DNA from: Levilactobacillus wangkuiensis
Lineage (GTDB): Bacteria > Bacillota > Bacilli > Lactobacillales > Lactobacillaceae
DNA: 64,000 nt
NCBI RefSeq assembly: GCF_016861605.1
Contig: NZ_BOLM01000012.1
Location: 16,327 to 80,326, forward strand
Direction of reading: 5' to 3'
Every line of letters begins with the position of its first letter. Positions within the stretch are counted from its first letter, which is position 1. Shown piece after piece: positions 18,274 to 27,065 of the stretch. The notes below the pieces were generated by a model, which did not search any database, was not told the origin of the DNA, and worked only from the letters and a program-made list of their open reading frames with translations. The translations under genes and the position numbers were made by a program.

Positions 18274-19128
18274 ATGCAACTGATTGAAAAGGCGCCAGCT
18301 AAGATAAACCTCGGGCTCGACACCCCGTACCACCATCAGGATGGGGCAGAGGAGTGGAACATGGTCATGACGTCCGTGGACTTGGCCGACTATGTCGAAA
18401 TTCAAACGTTAACCAAGCACAAACGCATCCGGGTCGCTTCGGATAGCGGCTTTTTACCAAATGATCAGCGGAACCTAGCCTTTCAGGCCGCCCATTTGCT
18501 GCAAACAAACTACCACATTGATGAGGGGGTCAATATTCGCATCAAGAAAAATATTCCGGTGGCGGCCGGTTTGGGTGGTGGATCATCGGATGCCGCCGCG
18601 GTCCTACGCGGATTGAATCAGGCCTGGTCGTTGGGCCTGAGCTGGCAGGAACTGGCCGAGTTAGGTCTCCAGATTGACTCCGACGTACCGTACTGTGTTT
18701 ACGGGCGGACGGCCCACGTGCGCGGGCGGGGCGAGCGAATCACCCCGCTGTCCAAGCTACCGGCGGCCTGGGTCATTTTGGCCAAGCCCAAGGTGAGTGT
18801 TTCCACGCCGACGATTTTGCAGCAGATTCGCTACGATAACCTGGAACACCCGGATATTGAGGCGCTACTGCGAGCCGTTCGGGATCAGGATATCGATGGG
18901 ATGTGTGCGGTCATGGGCAATGCATTGGAACCGCTCACAGCACACCGTTACCCCGAAATCACCCAGTTGAAGCAACAGATGATGAAGTTCGGCGCAGATG
19001 CCGCGCAAATGAGTGGCACGGGGCCCACGGTCTTTGGCCTGTGTAGCAAGCAGTCACGCGCCCAACGGGTCTTTAACGGCATGAAAGGGTTCTGTCGTGA
19101 AGTGTATTTGGTGCGGCCGTTGCCTTAG
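18274..19128 (+). CDS. ispE: 4-diphosphocytidyl-2-C-methyl-D-erythritol kinase homologue (IspE)
   Basis: This 284-residue GHMP kinase starts LIEKAPAKINLGLDT and has the ATP-binding loop PVAAGLGGGSSDAAAVL (near residue 95) and the C-terminal MSGTGPTVFG. In the MEP isoprenoid pathway IspE phosphorylates CDP-methylerythritol. mvaA in this window shows that the organism makes isoprenoids by the mevalonate route, so this is probably the orphan ispE known from other lactobacilli, whose true substrate is uncertain. All kinase motifs are intact. Position after veg is conserved. Confidence 0.92.
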   Translation: MQLIEKAPAKINLGLDTPYHHQDGAEEWNMVMTSVDLADYVEIQTLTKHKRIRVASDSGFLPNDQRNLAFQAAHLLQTNYHIDEGVNIRIKKNIPVAAGLGGGSSDAAAVLRGLNQAWSLGLSWQELAELGLQIDSDVPYCVYGRTAHVRGRGERITPLSKLPAAWVILAKPKVSVSTPTILQQIRYDNLEHPDIEALLRAVRDQDIDGMCAVMGNALEPLTAHRYPEITQLKQQMMKFGADAAQMSGTGPTVFGLCSKQSRAQRVFNGMKGFCREVYLVRPLP

Positions 19129-19249
19129 TTGCTTTAGGGATTAGTTGTTTCTTTTTTAAGTGAATTGCTGGTCATTTAGTACGGGCTATTTTGTTTAGGT
19201 TTGAGAACCTGCGTGTGCTATATTGAATGCTAGGGAGGCGAAGCTGGTC

Positions 19250-19816
19250 ATGAAACTTAAAGAAATATATTCATCTGATTTTATCAATCAGTTTGGTGAC
19301 AATGCTGACGGCTTTGGTCAATTATTATTGCTTCCCTCTTCTCCGTACATTGACTTAAAAAGAATTGCGGAATTACTTGGCATTAAACTCAATTATGTCC
19401 ACTTACCAGATAACCATTCTGGGGAGTTTGACGAAGCTAATCAAACGATTAGAATCAATCAAAAGCATCCTGCCACACGCAATCGATTTACAATTGCCCA
19501 TGAAATTGGTCATGATATTTTAGGCCATCATGGGATTTCGCTACGTTCAACTGCTCTCGGTTCTTATGAAAGTGTCTTAGAGAAAAGTAATGAGATGGCG
19601 GCGAATAACTTTGCAGCGACTTTATTAATGCCTAGAAAGTTATTGGTGAAATTAGTGAATGAAACAATCAACCGACTTGAGCTAGATGATGCTGGGTTAA
19701 CAAAGCAGCAAGTTGATGAAGTTACTAAAATCATTTCTCGAGAGTTGGCGGTATCTGGGGAGACCATGACCTATCGTCTTCAAAACGTCAGAATGTTTGT
19801 GAAGATGGATGACTAA
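19250..19816 (+). CDS. ImmA/IrrE-family metallopeptidase, orphan
   Basis: The 188-residue protein has the zinc-protease motif FTIAHEIGHDILGHH (HEIGH near residue 85) and the downstream NEMAANNFAATLLMP, which supplies the third ligand region. ImmA proteases usually cut a partner XRE-type repressor encoded next door, but no such gene is present here. The gene is clearly more AT-rich than its neighbours, suggesting acquisition. The ATG at 19250 follows GGGAGG by 11 nt. Its target is unknown. Confidence 0.85.
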   Translation: MKLKEIYSSDFINQFGDNADGFGQLLLLPSSPYIDLKRIAELLGIKLNYVHLPDNHSGEFDEANQTIRINQKHPATRNRFTIAHEIGHDILGHHGISLRSTALGSYESVLEKSNEMAANNFAATLLMPRKLLVKLVNETINRLELDDAGLTKQQVDEVTKIISRELAVSGETMTYRLQNVRMFVKMDD

Positions 19817-19864
19817 GGAAATATTGAGCCAACAGAAAGTTTAAATCGTTAGGAGCGAAGAGCC

Positions 19865-20443
19865 ATCGATGCAGAGGAGATTTTTCAAGCCATTCAGGAT
19901 GATCCAGCCAACCAACACTTTACCCAGCAGGGGATTTTACCCCTCTACCACGTTGAACCGCAGGCGGAAATTCTCTTGATCAGTCAGGCGCCCAGCCGAC
20001 AGGGCCAGGCGTCCATGACCTTTTGGGATGATGCCAGCGGGGACCGCTTACGCGACTGGATGGGGGTTACCAAGGACCAATTTTACAATTCCGGTAAATT
20101 GGGCGTGTTGCCCCTGGACTTTTACTATCCGGGCAAGCACGCACACGGGGGTGACTTACCGCCACGCAAGGGCTTCGCGGACAAGTGGCACGCACCGCTC
20201 CTGGCGTTGATGCCCAACGTCAAGCTGACCCTCTTGATTAGGCAGTACGCGCAAAAATACTACCTCCCCAAACACGAGAAGACGCTGACGGCAACGGTCG
20301 AGCACTACGCGGACTATTTGCCAGAGTTCTTCCCACTGGTCCATCCGTCACCACTGAATTACGGCTGGATGCATCAGCACCCATGGTTCGAGGCGTCGGT
20401 AGTGCCGGAACTGCAGGCCCGCGTTGGTGAGATTATTTCGTGA
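19865..20443 (+). CDS. Uracil-DNA glycosylase superfamily protein, apparent ATC start
   Basis: The product (about 192 residues) belongs to the uracil-DNA glycosylase-like superfamily: ILLISQAPSRQG forms the first active-site loop, and VHPSPLNYGW the second (HPSP). It probably removes damaged bases from DNA, although some members lack glycosylase activity. The coding frame is open from 19853, yet the first ATG/GTG/TTG is the TTG at 19976, inside the first motif. AGGAG at 19851-19855 lies 9 nt before ATC at 19865, and the peptide DAEEIFQAIQDDPANQ looks like a real N terminus. A terminator follows. Confidence 0.8.
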   Translation: MDAEEIFQAIQDDPANQHFTQQGILPLYHVEPQAEILLISQAPSRQGQASMTFWDDASGDRLRDWMGVTKDQFYNSGKLGVLPLDFYYPGKHAHGGDLPPRKGFADKWHAPLLALMPNVKLTLLIRQYAQKYYLPKHEKTLTATVEHYADYLPEFFPLVHPSPLNYGWMHQHPWFEASVVPELQARVGEIIS

Positions 20444-20448
20444 AATGA

Positions 20449-20488
20449 CAAAAGAGGTGTCTGGGAGTTTCCCGGATACCTCTTTTTT
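20449..20488 (+). terminator. Terminator after the glycosylase-like gene
   Basis: AAAAGAGGTGTCTGGGA and TCCCGGATACCTCTTTT pair, with six T residues at the end. It also suits the convergent small membrane protein gene. Confidence 0.85.
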
Positions 20489-20498
20489 AAATGAAGCG

Positions 20499-20771
20499 CT
20501 AGAAAGTCACGCTGGCCAAAATAATCCAAACCAGGATGCCGCCGTACAGGAGTCGATCGCGTTTCGTCAATGAAATTTGGCGGCGTAGACGGTCGACCAG
20601 GTAGACGCCGACAAGCAAGACAAAATCAAAAATCATCATGACGGTCGTTGTAAACGTATTTGGCAGGGCGAATTGGAGAATCATCAGTTTGCTCAGGAGA
20701 AGCACGGCAGCGAGGAGACTGATGAGAACCAGACTATGATGGTACTGGTGGCGTAGGTGCATCGTAATCAC
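20499..20771 (-). CDS. Small integral membrane protein, hypothetical
   Basis: This 90-residue protein has three hydrophobic stretches (about residues 13-32, 40-58 and 74-90) and a basic loop RLRRQISLTKRDR between the second and third. No family is recognised. GTG 20771 and ATG 20762 (minus strand) are both possible starts, since the AAAGG site is too close to the first and rather far from the second. It stands alone between two terminators. Confidence 0.55.
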   Translation of the reverse strand: MITMHLRHQYHHSLVLISLLAAVLLLSKLMILQFALPNTFTTTVMMIFDFVLLVGVYLVDRLRRQISLTKRDRLLYGGILVWIILASVTF

Positions 20772-20892
20772 TTGCCTTTCTTTGCGTGCACAAGCCGCAA
20801 TCGACTAAAGCTATTGTTAGCGATGCCTATTATGCCGCCGAAGACCAGCGAATGGCCAGTGGGGGCAACGGTCAGTAAAGGACCCCCGCGCA

Positions 20893-20952
20893 ACTAAAAA
20901 ATCCCCGTACCACTAACGACTCTCGGGTCGCTGGTAGTGCGGGGATTTTTAT
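20893..20952. terminator. Bidirectional terminator downstream of xylQ
   Basis: AAAAAATCCCCGTACCACTA pairs with TAGTGCGGGGATTTTT around a CGACTCTCGGGTCG inner hairpin. Confidence 0.85.
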
Positions 20953-20964
20953 TTGAAAATTAAC

Positions 20965-23253
20965 TTAGAGTGTCACAGTGACCGAGTTGTCGGTTAGGGC
21001 TGCCTGGGTAACGTGGCCATTTTCGTGAACGAGTACGGTGGCCGAACCAGTCAAACCGGTCGTAGTCACAGTCAGTTCGTTGCCATGCCGGTCAACGGTG
21101 ACCTGACCCGCATCCTTACCTTTTTGATTCACAACAGCAACGGTCGTGGTGCCTTCGTGCATGTCGTAGAGGTGGATATCGAGATCCTTGGTGAAGTCAT
21201 AGTCGGCATGAACGGCCTTAGGATTCCGCAACAGAATCGTGTTGTCGCGGGCCAGGACAGGGAGGTCTAACTCACTGTAGTCCTTGCTGAACCATTTGCC
21301 ATCAGTGACATCGTAAACTTCACTGTCGTCAATGATGCTGGTCCACTTGCCGGCTGGCAGGTAGAGGTTGACGTGGCCTTCATGGTTGAAGACGGGGGCA
21401 ACCAGAATCTGGCTCCCCAACATGTACTGGTTATCCAGGGTGTGGGCGGTGAGGTCTTCGGTAAAGTCGAACCACATTGGCCGCATCAGGGGATTGCCGT
21501 AAGCCGTGTTGTGGGCGGCCTGGGTGTACAGGTAAGGCATCAGGGACAATTTCAAATTAACGAACTTCCGTGTGTTTTCAACGGCTTCGTCATCGAAGTT
21601 CCATGGCACCCGGTAAACGTTGCTACCGTGGTAACGACTGTGAGAAGACAGCAGGCCAAATTGGGTCCACCGCTTGTATAGGTCGGCGGTTGGCGTGTCG
21701 GGACCGTCTTCGAACCCACCAATATCGTGGCTCCAGAAGGCGAAGCCGGAACTCAGGAAGGACAGCCCACCATGTAAGGTGTCAGCCATGTTCTTGAAGG
21801 TCGACAGGGCGTCACCACCCCAGTGAACAGGGAACTTCTGTGAACCAACCGTGGCGGAGCGGGCAAAGACGACCGCTTCATCCTCACCCTTGGCAGCGAC
21901 AATCGTGTCGTAAACGGCCTGATTGTATTGCAGGGTGTAGTAGTTGTGTTCACGCTTAGGATCGGAGCCGTCGAAGAAGACCGCGTCGTCCACCGGAATC
22001 CGTTCACCGAAATCGGTCTTGAAGCAGTCCACGCCCATGTCGATCAGCGCTTGGAGCTTGCCTTGATACCATTTAACAGCGGCGGGGTTGGTGAAGTCGA
22101 CGAAGGCGTTGCCGGCTTGCCAGAGGTCCCATTGCCAGATATTGCCATTTTCGCGTTTGACAAAGTAGCCGTTCTTCTTGCCCTCTTCAAACATCTTTCC
22201 CTTTTGGGCGATGTACGGGTTGATCCAGACACAGACCTTGATCCCACGGTCATGAATCTTCTTGATCAAGCCTTCTGGGTCGGGGAACTCGTCGCGGTCC
22301 CATTCCATGTTGGACCATTCAAAGCCCTTTTGCCAGAAGCAGTCAAAGTGGAAGACGTCCAGTGGAATCTCGTGGTCCTTCATGCCGTCGATGAACTTCA
22401 TGACGGTTTCTTCACTGTAATCAGTGGTGAAGGAGGTCGTCAGCCAGAGGCCAAATGACCAGGCAGGTGGCAGCTGGGTCTTCCCAGTCAGTTCCGTGTA
22501 GCGGTGGAGAATCTCTTGGGGCGTTGGGCCGTAGATCACGTAGTACTGCAGGGATTGGCCCTCGGTACTAAATTGAACCCGGTCAACGTTTTCGGAAGTG
22601 ATTTCAAAGTCGACGGGTTGTGGTTGGTCCACGAAGACCCCGTAGCCGGCATCCGTTAAGTAGAACGGAATGTTCTTGTAGGATTGTTCGGAGGCCGTTC
22701 CACCATCTTGGTTATCGATGCGGACTTCTTGGCCGTTCTTGATGAAGTTACCGAAGCGTTCGCCGAGGCCGTAAACCTTGTCGTCCACGCCAACGTTCAG
22801 TTGTTCACGCATGTAGTCGACGTTGGTGTCCTTGTCATGAATTACGCCTTGGGCCTTGTCCAACGACTGGGTCAATAGGTGATCACCATGTAAGAAGTCT
22901 AATTGGAAGGCTTGCTTAAAGGGAATGCGGGCGGTCAGTCCGCCGGTGGTAAAGGTCAGTTCGTCGGCACCCGTGGTGATGGCCACGTCCGGATTCTGAT
23001 CGGTAATGTGGTAGGAAGGCCCCTGCGTCTCCTGATCGAAGTGGGTCAGCTTGACACCAATCACGCCCTCAATCGGGGAAGTCAGGTCAATCGTACTCAT
23101 CCCCAAGTTCAGTTCATCGCCACGTTCGTTGATGAATTTGAAGGGGGCGTACAGCGTTAACTGCCGGTCCGTCTGCTTGTAATCGAAAACTTCTCGTGGT
23201 GATTCAATCTGATATTGTGGCCGGTCTAACCAATAGCCATTCGTAAACTTCAT
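20965..23253 (-). CDS. xylQ: Alpha-xylosidase, glycoside hydrolase family 31
   Basis: This 762-residue cytoplasmic enzyme is close in layout to E. coli YicI and Lactobacillus XylQ. An N-terminal beta-sandwich precedes the catalytic barrel, which has the nucleophile Asp in CFKTDFGERIP and the acid/base Asp in PVHWGGDALSTF. It releases xylose from isoprimeverose and related alpha-xylosides. No signal peptide is seen, so the substrate must be imported, fitting the divergent xylP. The ATG has AAGAGGTG upstream. Its promoter overlaps a cre site and is followed by a putative XylR operator. Confidence 0.92.
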   Translation of the reverse strand: MKFTNGYWLDRPQYQIESPREVFDYKQTDRQLTLYAPFKFINERGDELNLGMSTIDLTSPIEGVIGVKLTHFDQETQGPSYHITDQNPDVAITTGADELTFTTGGLTARIPFKQAFQLDFLHGDHLLTQSLDKAQGVIHDKDTNVDYMREQLNVGVDDKVYGLGERFGNFIKNGQEVRIDNQDGGTASEQSYKNIPFYLTDAGYGVFVDQPQPVDFEITSENVDRVQFSTEGQSLQYYVIYGPTPQEILHRYTELTGKTQLPPAWSFGLWLTTSFTTDYSEETVMKFIDGMKDHEIPLDVFHFDCFWQKGFEWSNMEWDRDEFPDPEGLIKKIHDRGIKVCVWINPYIAQKGKMFEEGKKNGYFVKRENGNIWQWDLWQAGNAFVDFTNPAAVKWYQGKLQALIDMGVDCFKTDFGERIPVDDAVFFDGSDPKREHNYYTLQYNQAVYDTIVAAKGEDEAVVFARSATVGSQKFPVHWGGDALSTFKNMADTLHGGLSFLSSGFAFWSHDIGGFEDGPDTPTADLYKRWTQFGLLSSHSRYHGSNVYRVPWNFDDEAVENTRKFVNLKLSLMPYLYTQAAHNTAYGNPLMRPMWFDFTEDLTAHTLDNQYMLGSQILVAPVFNHEGHVNLYLPAGKWTSIIDDSEVYDVTDGKWFSKDYSELDLPVLARDNTILLRNPKAVHADYDFTKDLDIHLYDMHEGTTTVAVVNQKGKDAGQVTVDRHGNELTVTTTGLTGSATVLVHENGHVTQAALTDNSVTVTL

Positions 23254-23278
23254 GGATAAACACCTCTTAGATTTTTTA

Positions 23279-23292
23279 GAAAATTGAATTTC
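23279..23292. promoter_or_regulatory. Putative XylR operator at xylQ
   Basis: GAAAATTGAATTTC, an imperfect palindrome, occurs here between the xylQ promoter and its start codon, and again unchanged at 23624-23637 after the xylP promoter. A shared site at both divergent promoters beside a ROK repressor gene suggests the XylR binding sequence. Confidence 0.65.
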
Positions 23293-23307
23293 TTAATCGA
23301 CACCAAC

Positions 23308-23344
23308 AGTGTACGTGGATTTGATTTAAATGTCAACGCTTTCA
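23308..23344 (-). promoter_or_regulatory. xylQ promoter with overlapping cre site
   Basis: On the minus strand, TTGACA (plus 23331-23336), 17 bp, TACACT (plus 23308-23313). A cre match, TGAAAGCGTTGACA on the minus strand (23331-23344), covers the -35, so CcpA should block the promoter. Confidence 0.85.
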
Positions 23345-23587
23345 TGAGAAGAAATTATCCTGGATGGGGGTGGTGGGTCGCCTATAGAGGTAAGAGAAAA
23401 TAGGCGTCAAGTCGACAACCGGTTGCACCGACCAATTACACCTAAGCAGCTATAACGTACTGAATTGACTCGATAAAAGTCCTAGACCAATTGCCTAAAA
23501 ATTTAAGAACTGACCGTTTAACTAGATTCCATCGGGCTTTTACCCACCACATTCAACCCCAAAGTCGTTCAACCCCTAAAATTGTTG

Positions 23588-23616
23588 TTGACAACTGAAA
23601 ACGGTTACAGTAAACT
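23588..23616 (+). promoter_or_regulatory. xylP promoter with cre in the spacer
   Basis: TTGACA (23588-23593), 17 bp, TAAACT (23611-23616). TGAAAACGGTTACA at 23596-23609 matches the cre consensus fully and fills the spacer. Confidence 0.85.
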
Positions 23617-23623
23617 GTGATTT

Positions 23624-23637
23624 GAAAATTGAATTTC
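23624..23637. promoter_or_regulatory. Putative XylR operator at xylP
   Basis: The second copy of GAAAATTGAATTTC lies at about the expected transcription start of xylP, where a bound repressor would block initiation or early elongation. Confidence 0.65.
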
Positions 23638-23699
23638 CTTGAACGTCGACGGTTCAAACGCAAGTCAATTGATTCAACCAAATAATGAGGTGTGTACTT

Positions 23700-25100
23700 A
23701 TGAGTGAAAATGCTCCTAAAGTCGCGGTTGCCGAGAAGAACATGGTGCCGTGGAACGAACGAATTGCCTATAGCTTTAGTGACTTTGCCTGCAACCTGTC
23801 CTTCCAAATGGTCGGGACGTACTTAATGATTTTCTACACGGATACGTTTGGTATCAGTGCCGCTGCAGTGGGGACGTTGTTCCTGGTCGCCCGGATCGTG
23901 GATGCCTTTGATGGGCCATTCTGGGGAATCATGATCGACCACACGCATACCAAGTGGGGGAAGAGCCGACCGTACTGGTTATGGTTCTCGATACCGTTTG
24001 CGGTGTTCTGTGTGTTAGTCTTCACCACGCCAAATATGAGCCTGACCGGTAAATTGGTCTGGGCCTACGTGACTTACATTGGGGTCGATGTGCTGTACTC
24101 AGCCGTTAACATTCCGATTACTTCGATTTTGCCATCATTAACCAGCAACCCCCAAGAACGGGTCACGTTATCCACGATTCGGCAATTCATGGGGACGGCC
24201 GGTGCCACCATTATTACCGGGATCACGTTGACCATGGTTGCCTTCTTCGGCCACGGCTCAACTACGAGTGCCCGCGGCTGGTTCATCTGGGCCTTAATTG
24301 TCGGGATCATTGTGGTCATCATCTTTGGGTTCGTCTTCAAGAACACGACGGAACGGGTCCAAACCAAGAGTTCTCGGCAATCTATTCCAATTAAGGAATC
24401 TCTGAAAGCCTTGAAGCGCAACTGGCCTTGGGCCATCATCATCTTCATCAACTTCATCTACTGGATGGGGATGCAGACGCGGTCTCAAGTGACGGTTTAC
24501 TTCTTTAAGTACAACATGCACGATGCCAAATTAGCTTCATTTGTACTGAGTTTACAAATGGTTGCACTGGTCGCCGTGGTCTTAACGCCATGGACGTCCA
24601 AGCTGATCGGTAAGCGAAACACGATGCTCGGTGGGATGATTCTTGCCGTGGTCGGTCAATTACTCTTGAGCCTGGGTGCCACGCATCTGAGTGTCCCAAT
24701 GATTATCTTCGCCACCATCGTCGGTTACCTGGGGACCGGGTACGTTTCTGGTCTGATTGCCGTGATGTTAGCCGATGCTGTGGACTACGGGGAATGGAAG
24801 AACGGCGTCCGCGCCGAAGGAATTGTTACCTCTTTCTCTAGTTTTAGTGCTAAATTAGGTATGGGGATTGGTGGGGTCATCACCGGTTGGATTTTGACCG
24901 GAAGTGGCTACGTTGCCAACCATACGCAATCGGCTGCGGCCTTACACGGAATCGAATTGAACTACATTTGGGTTCCCCTGTTAGGCTTCGCACTTTCCGG
25001 AATTGCTTTGATGTTCTACCACGTTGACGGCATTGAAAAACAAATGCAAAGTGAGTTAGCAGAAAAGCACGCCCGTGAAAACGCAGAGGACGGCGAATAA
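23700..25100 (+). CDS. xylP: GPH-family sugar:cation symporter, probable isoprimeverose transporter
   Basis: This 466-residue membrane protein has about 12 hydrophobic segments and features of the glycoside-pentoside-hexuronide family: WNERIAYSFSDFACNL at the start, DAFDGPFWGIMIDHT and WGKSRPYWLW in the first loop. With the divergent alpha-xylosidase and downstream ROK regulator it reproduces the xylPQR set of Lactobacillus pentosus, where XylP carries isoprimeverose. No EIIA-like tail is present. ATG 23700 follows GAGG at 23687. It is probably co-transcribed with xylR, 22 nt downstream. Confidence 0.88.
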   Translation: MSENAPKVAVAEKNMVPWNERIAYSFSDFACNLSFQMVGTYLMIFYTDTFGISAAAVGTLFLVARIVDAFDGPFWGIMIDHTHTKWGKSRPYWLWFSIPFAVFCVLVFTTPNMSLTGKLVWAYVTYIGVDVLYSAVNIPITSILPSLTSNPQERVTLSTIRQFMGTAGATIITGITLTMVAFFGHGSTTSARGWFIWALIVGIIVVIIFGFVFKNTTERVQTKSSRQSIPIKESLKALKRNWPWAIIIFINFIYWMGMQTRSQVTVYFFKYNMHDAKLASFVLSLQMVALVAVVLTPWTSKLIGKRNTMLGGMILAVVGQLLLSLGATHLSVPMIIFATIVGYLGTGYVSGLIAVMLADAVDYGEWKNGVRAEGIVTSFSSFSAKLGMGIGGVITGWILTGSGYVANHTQSAAALHGIELNYIWVPLLGFALSGIALMFYHVDGIEKQMQSELAEKHARENAEDGE

Positions 25101-25122
25101 CTAGATAAAGTGAGTGAACGGC

Positions 25123-26280
25123 ATGATTATTAACAAGGACGTGATGCGTGATCACAACGAACGGTCTGTCCTGCAGACCATCGTGAATCACGGACCGATT
25201 TCGCGGTCAGAAATTTCTAAATTGTTGGGGCTAAACAAGGTCTCGGTATCGGATATCGTGGGTACGTTTAGCGACCGCAAATTAGTTCTGAGTCAGGGTG
25301 AAGCCACCTCAAATCAGGGGAGTGGCCGCCGCGCCGAGCTAGTGGCCTTTAACGCCACTTACGGCTACATCATCAACTTCAGTATTTCCGGTGAAAAGCT
25401 AGAAATGTTGGTGACCCAGCTGGATGGGCGGGCCCTGGAATACAACGAAAGTCCCATTAGTCACCTTGCCGTGAAGGAAATTGTCGCTAAGATGGTCGAC
25501 ATGATCGGTCAATTGCCGAGCTTCAAGGCGGAGAACGGCCTCCAAGCCATCTCCATCGCCATCTTCGGGGTCGTTTATGAAAATGAAATCGTGACGTCGC
25601 CCTTCGTGGACTTCGCCGATTTCGACCTGGTCGGCTACTTTAAGCGCCGCTACCACGTGCCCATCATCTTGGAAAACGAAGCCAATCTGGCCGCCGTTTT
25701 TGAACAGGACTTCAGTAAGCAGGAACTGCAAAGCATCGTTGCCATCAGTATTCATGAGGGTATCGGGGCCGGCATCCTGGTCAACAAGCAGCTCTACCGC
25801 GGAAATTACGGGCGCGCTGGTGAAGTCGGCCACATCATGATTCAGGATACGGGGCGGAAACGCCAGCGCTTAGCTCAGCTGCCAAGCTTTGATGAGGAGT
25901 GGTCGGAAACGGCTTTGCTCAAGAAGGCGGCCCAGATCAAGGGCGTGGCGCAGGTTACCTTGGCGGAGTTGGTCACGGCGGCCAATCAAAACGACCCGGA
26001 AATCTCCGGGCTACTTGAGGAGCTGTGTTACCACCTGGCCATCGTGACCAGCGATTTGATTGTCGCCTACGATCCACAGATGATTTTCTTCAACTCACCG
26101 TTGGTTGAACAATTGCCAGAGATTTTAAAGAACATTCAGATGAAATTGAGCTTTATGCCATTGGTCCCGCCACTGGTGATGTCCAAGGATGTGAAGTATG
26201 CCACCTTACTGGGCGGCGCTTCCTTGGCGATTCATGAGGTGTTGGCGATGCCCGGCACGCGGCTGATTTTTCACCATTAG
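25123..26280 (+). CDS. xylR: ROK-family transcriptional regulator XylR
   Basis: This 385-residue repressor has an N-terminal winged helix (SRSEISKLLGLNKVSVSDIV, about residues 28-47) and a C-terminal ROK sugar-binding fold (EAN near 185, GIGAGILVNKQLYRG, and AGEVGHIMIQD). The ROK zinc motif CxCGxxGC is absent. It should bind the two GAAAATTGAATTTC sites and be relieved by xylose or a derivative. The start is ATG 25123, with a weak GTGAGTG upstream. It is followed by a terminator. Confidence 0.88.
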   Translation: MIINKDVMRDHNERSVLQTIVNHGPISRSEISKLLGLNKVSVSDIVGTFSDRKLVLSQGEATSNQGSGRRAELVAFNATYGYIINFSISGEKLEMLVTQLDGRALEYNESPISHLAVKEIVAKMVDMIGQLPSFKAENGLQAISIAIFGVVYENEIVTSPFVDFADFDLVGYFKRRYHVPIILENEANLAAVFEQDFSKQELQSIVAISIHEGIGAGILVNKQLYRGNYGRAGEVGHIMIQDTGRKRQRLAQLPSFDEEWSETALLKKAAQIKGVAQVTLAELVTAANQNDPEISGLLEELCYHLAIVTSDLIVAYDPQMIFFNSPLVEQLPEILKNIQMKLSFMPLVPPLVMSKDVKYATLLGGASLAIHEVLAMPGTRLIFHH

Positions 26281-26286
26281 CACCAG

Positions 26287-26338
26287 CAAAGTGGTCCGCA
26301 AGCTCATTCCTTGGGTTTGCTGGGCCACTTTTCTTTTT
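26287..26338 (+). terminator. Terminator after xylR
   Basis: AAAGTGG and CCACTTT arms flank a longer loop with a secondary pairing and are followed by TCTTTTT. Confidence 0.65.
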
Positions 26339-26339
26339 G

Positions 26340-26545
26340 GACTGGTTTGGGGATGGGGTTATGGGTGATTTGCCGCCTACGGCCTCTGGGGACTCCGCCT
26401 TCTGTGGGGCACGCTTGCGGCCTGAGAAGCGGTCCTCCAGCTCGGTTTGAAGCCGGAAGCCCGCCGTCTCCAAACACGTCCCATGCTGTAAGCCCGGGAA
26501 AGTTCGCCCGGACTAACACCATCGACACAGAAGACTACGTACCCA
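26340..26545 (+). repeat. Diverged member of the structured repeat superfamily
   Basis: It keeps GGCCTGAGAAGCGGTCC, a hairpin around GTTTGAAGCC, a CGGGAAAGTTCGCCCG hairpin and the ACACCATCGACACAG box (complement of the subfamily A box), in the same order as other copies. The outer arms are poorly paired, suggesting decay. Confidence 0.65.
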
Positions 26546-26760
26546 GCTACCTCCGGCTCTTGATGGTGGCCCGACCAGTCTGGTGGTTGGGGGCCAACCA
26601 GTTGGGGTGGGTTCTGGATGTGCCGTTTTGGCTGGTGGTTGCGTCTTGAATGGTTTAAATAATTGTGAACCGGTACATCAGATTAGTTAATTAATGTGTT
26701 GCTGTGATTGAGTGGAAAATGAGACCTTCGGAAGACAAGGTGAAAGTCAGGTGTCCATGT
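26546..26760. other. Intergenic stretch without recognised features
   Basis: No gene, promoter or terminator is supported here. The 5' half is GC-rich and may be remnant repeat; the 3' half is AT-richer. Confidence 0.5.
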
Positions 26761-26762
26761 GA

Positions 26763-26952
26763 GTGACCAGAGGCGGGCCAAAATGTCCAGCTGTGTCGGT
26801 GGTCTTAACTGAGTGGGTTTCTCAGTTTAGAGCACGGGACGACCTTGGAAACTCGCGGTTTTTAGCGAGGTTTCAAGTCGAGGTTCCAGACCGCTTTTCA
26901 GGCTGGGACCGGCCCCATAGCAGGGCGTTTTGAGCCCGCCGCCGGGAACGGC
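26763..26952 (-). repeat. Structured repeat superfamily, subfamily A, copy
   Basis: The outer arms GGCGGGCCAAAA and TTTTGAGCCCGCC pair. Inner hairpins are AACTGAG/CTCAGTT and CTTGGAAAC/GTTTCAAG. GACCGCTTTTCAGGCT is the conserved core in this orientation. Confidence 0.8.
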
Positions 26953-27065
26953 TGATTACGCTTAGTTTCACCACATTTGCGTAAGTATTTGCAAGCCGGA
27001 TGGGTGCTGACCAAAGATAGGCGTGAAAATAATTTCCGCCAGCCGTTTTAACCTATAAGCACCAC

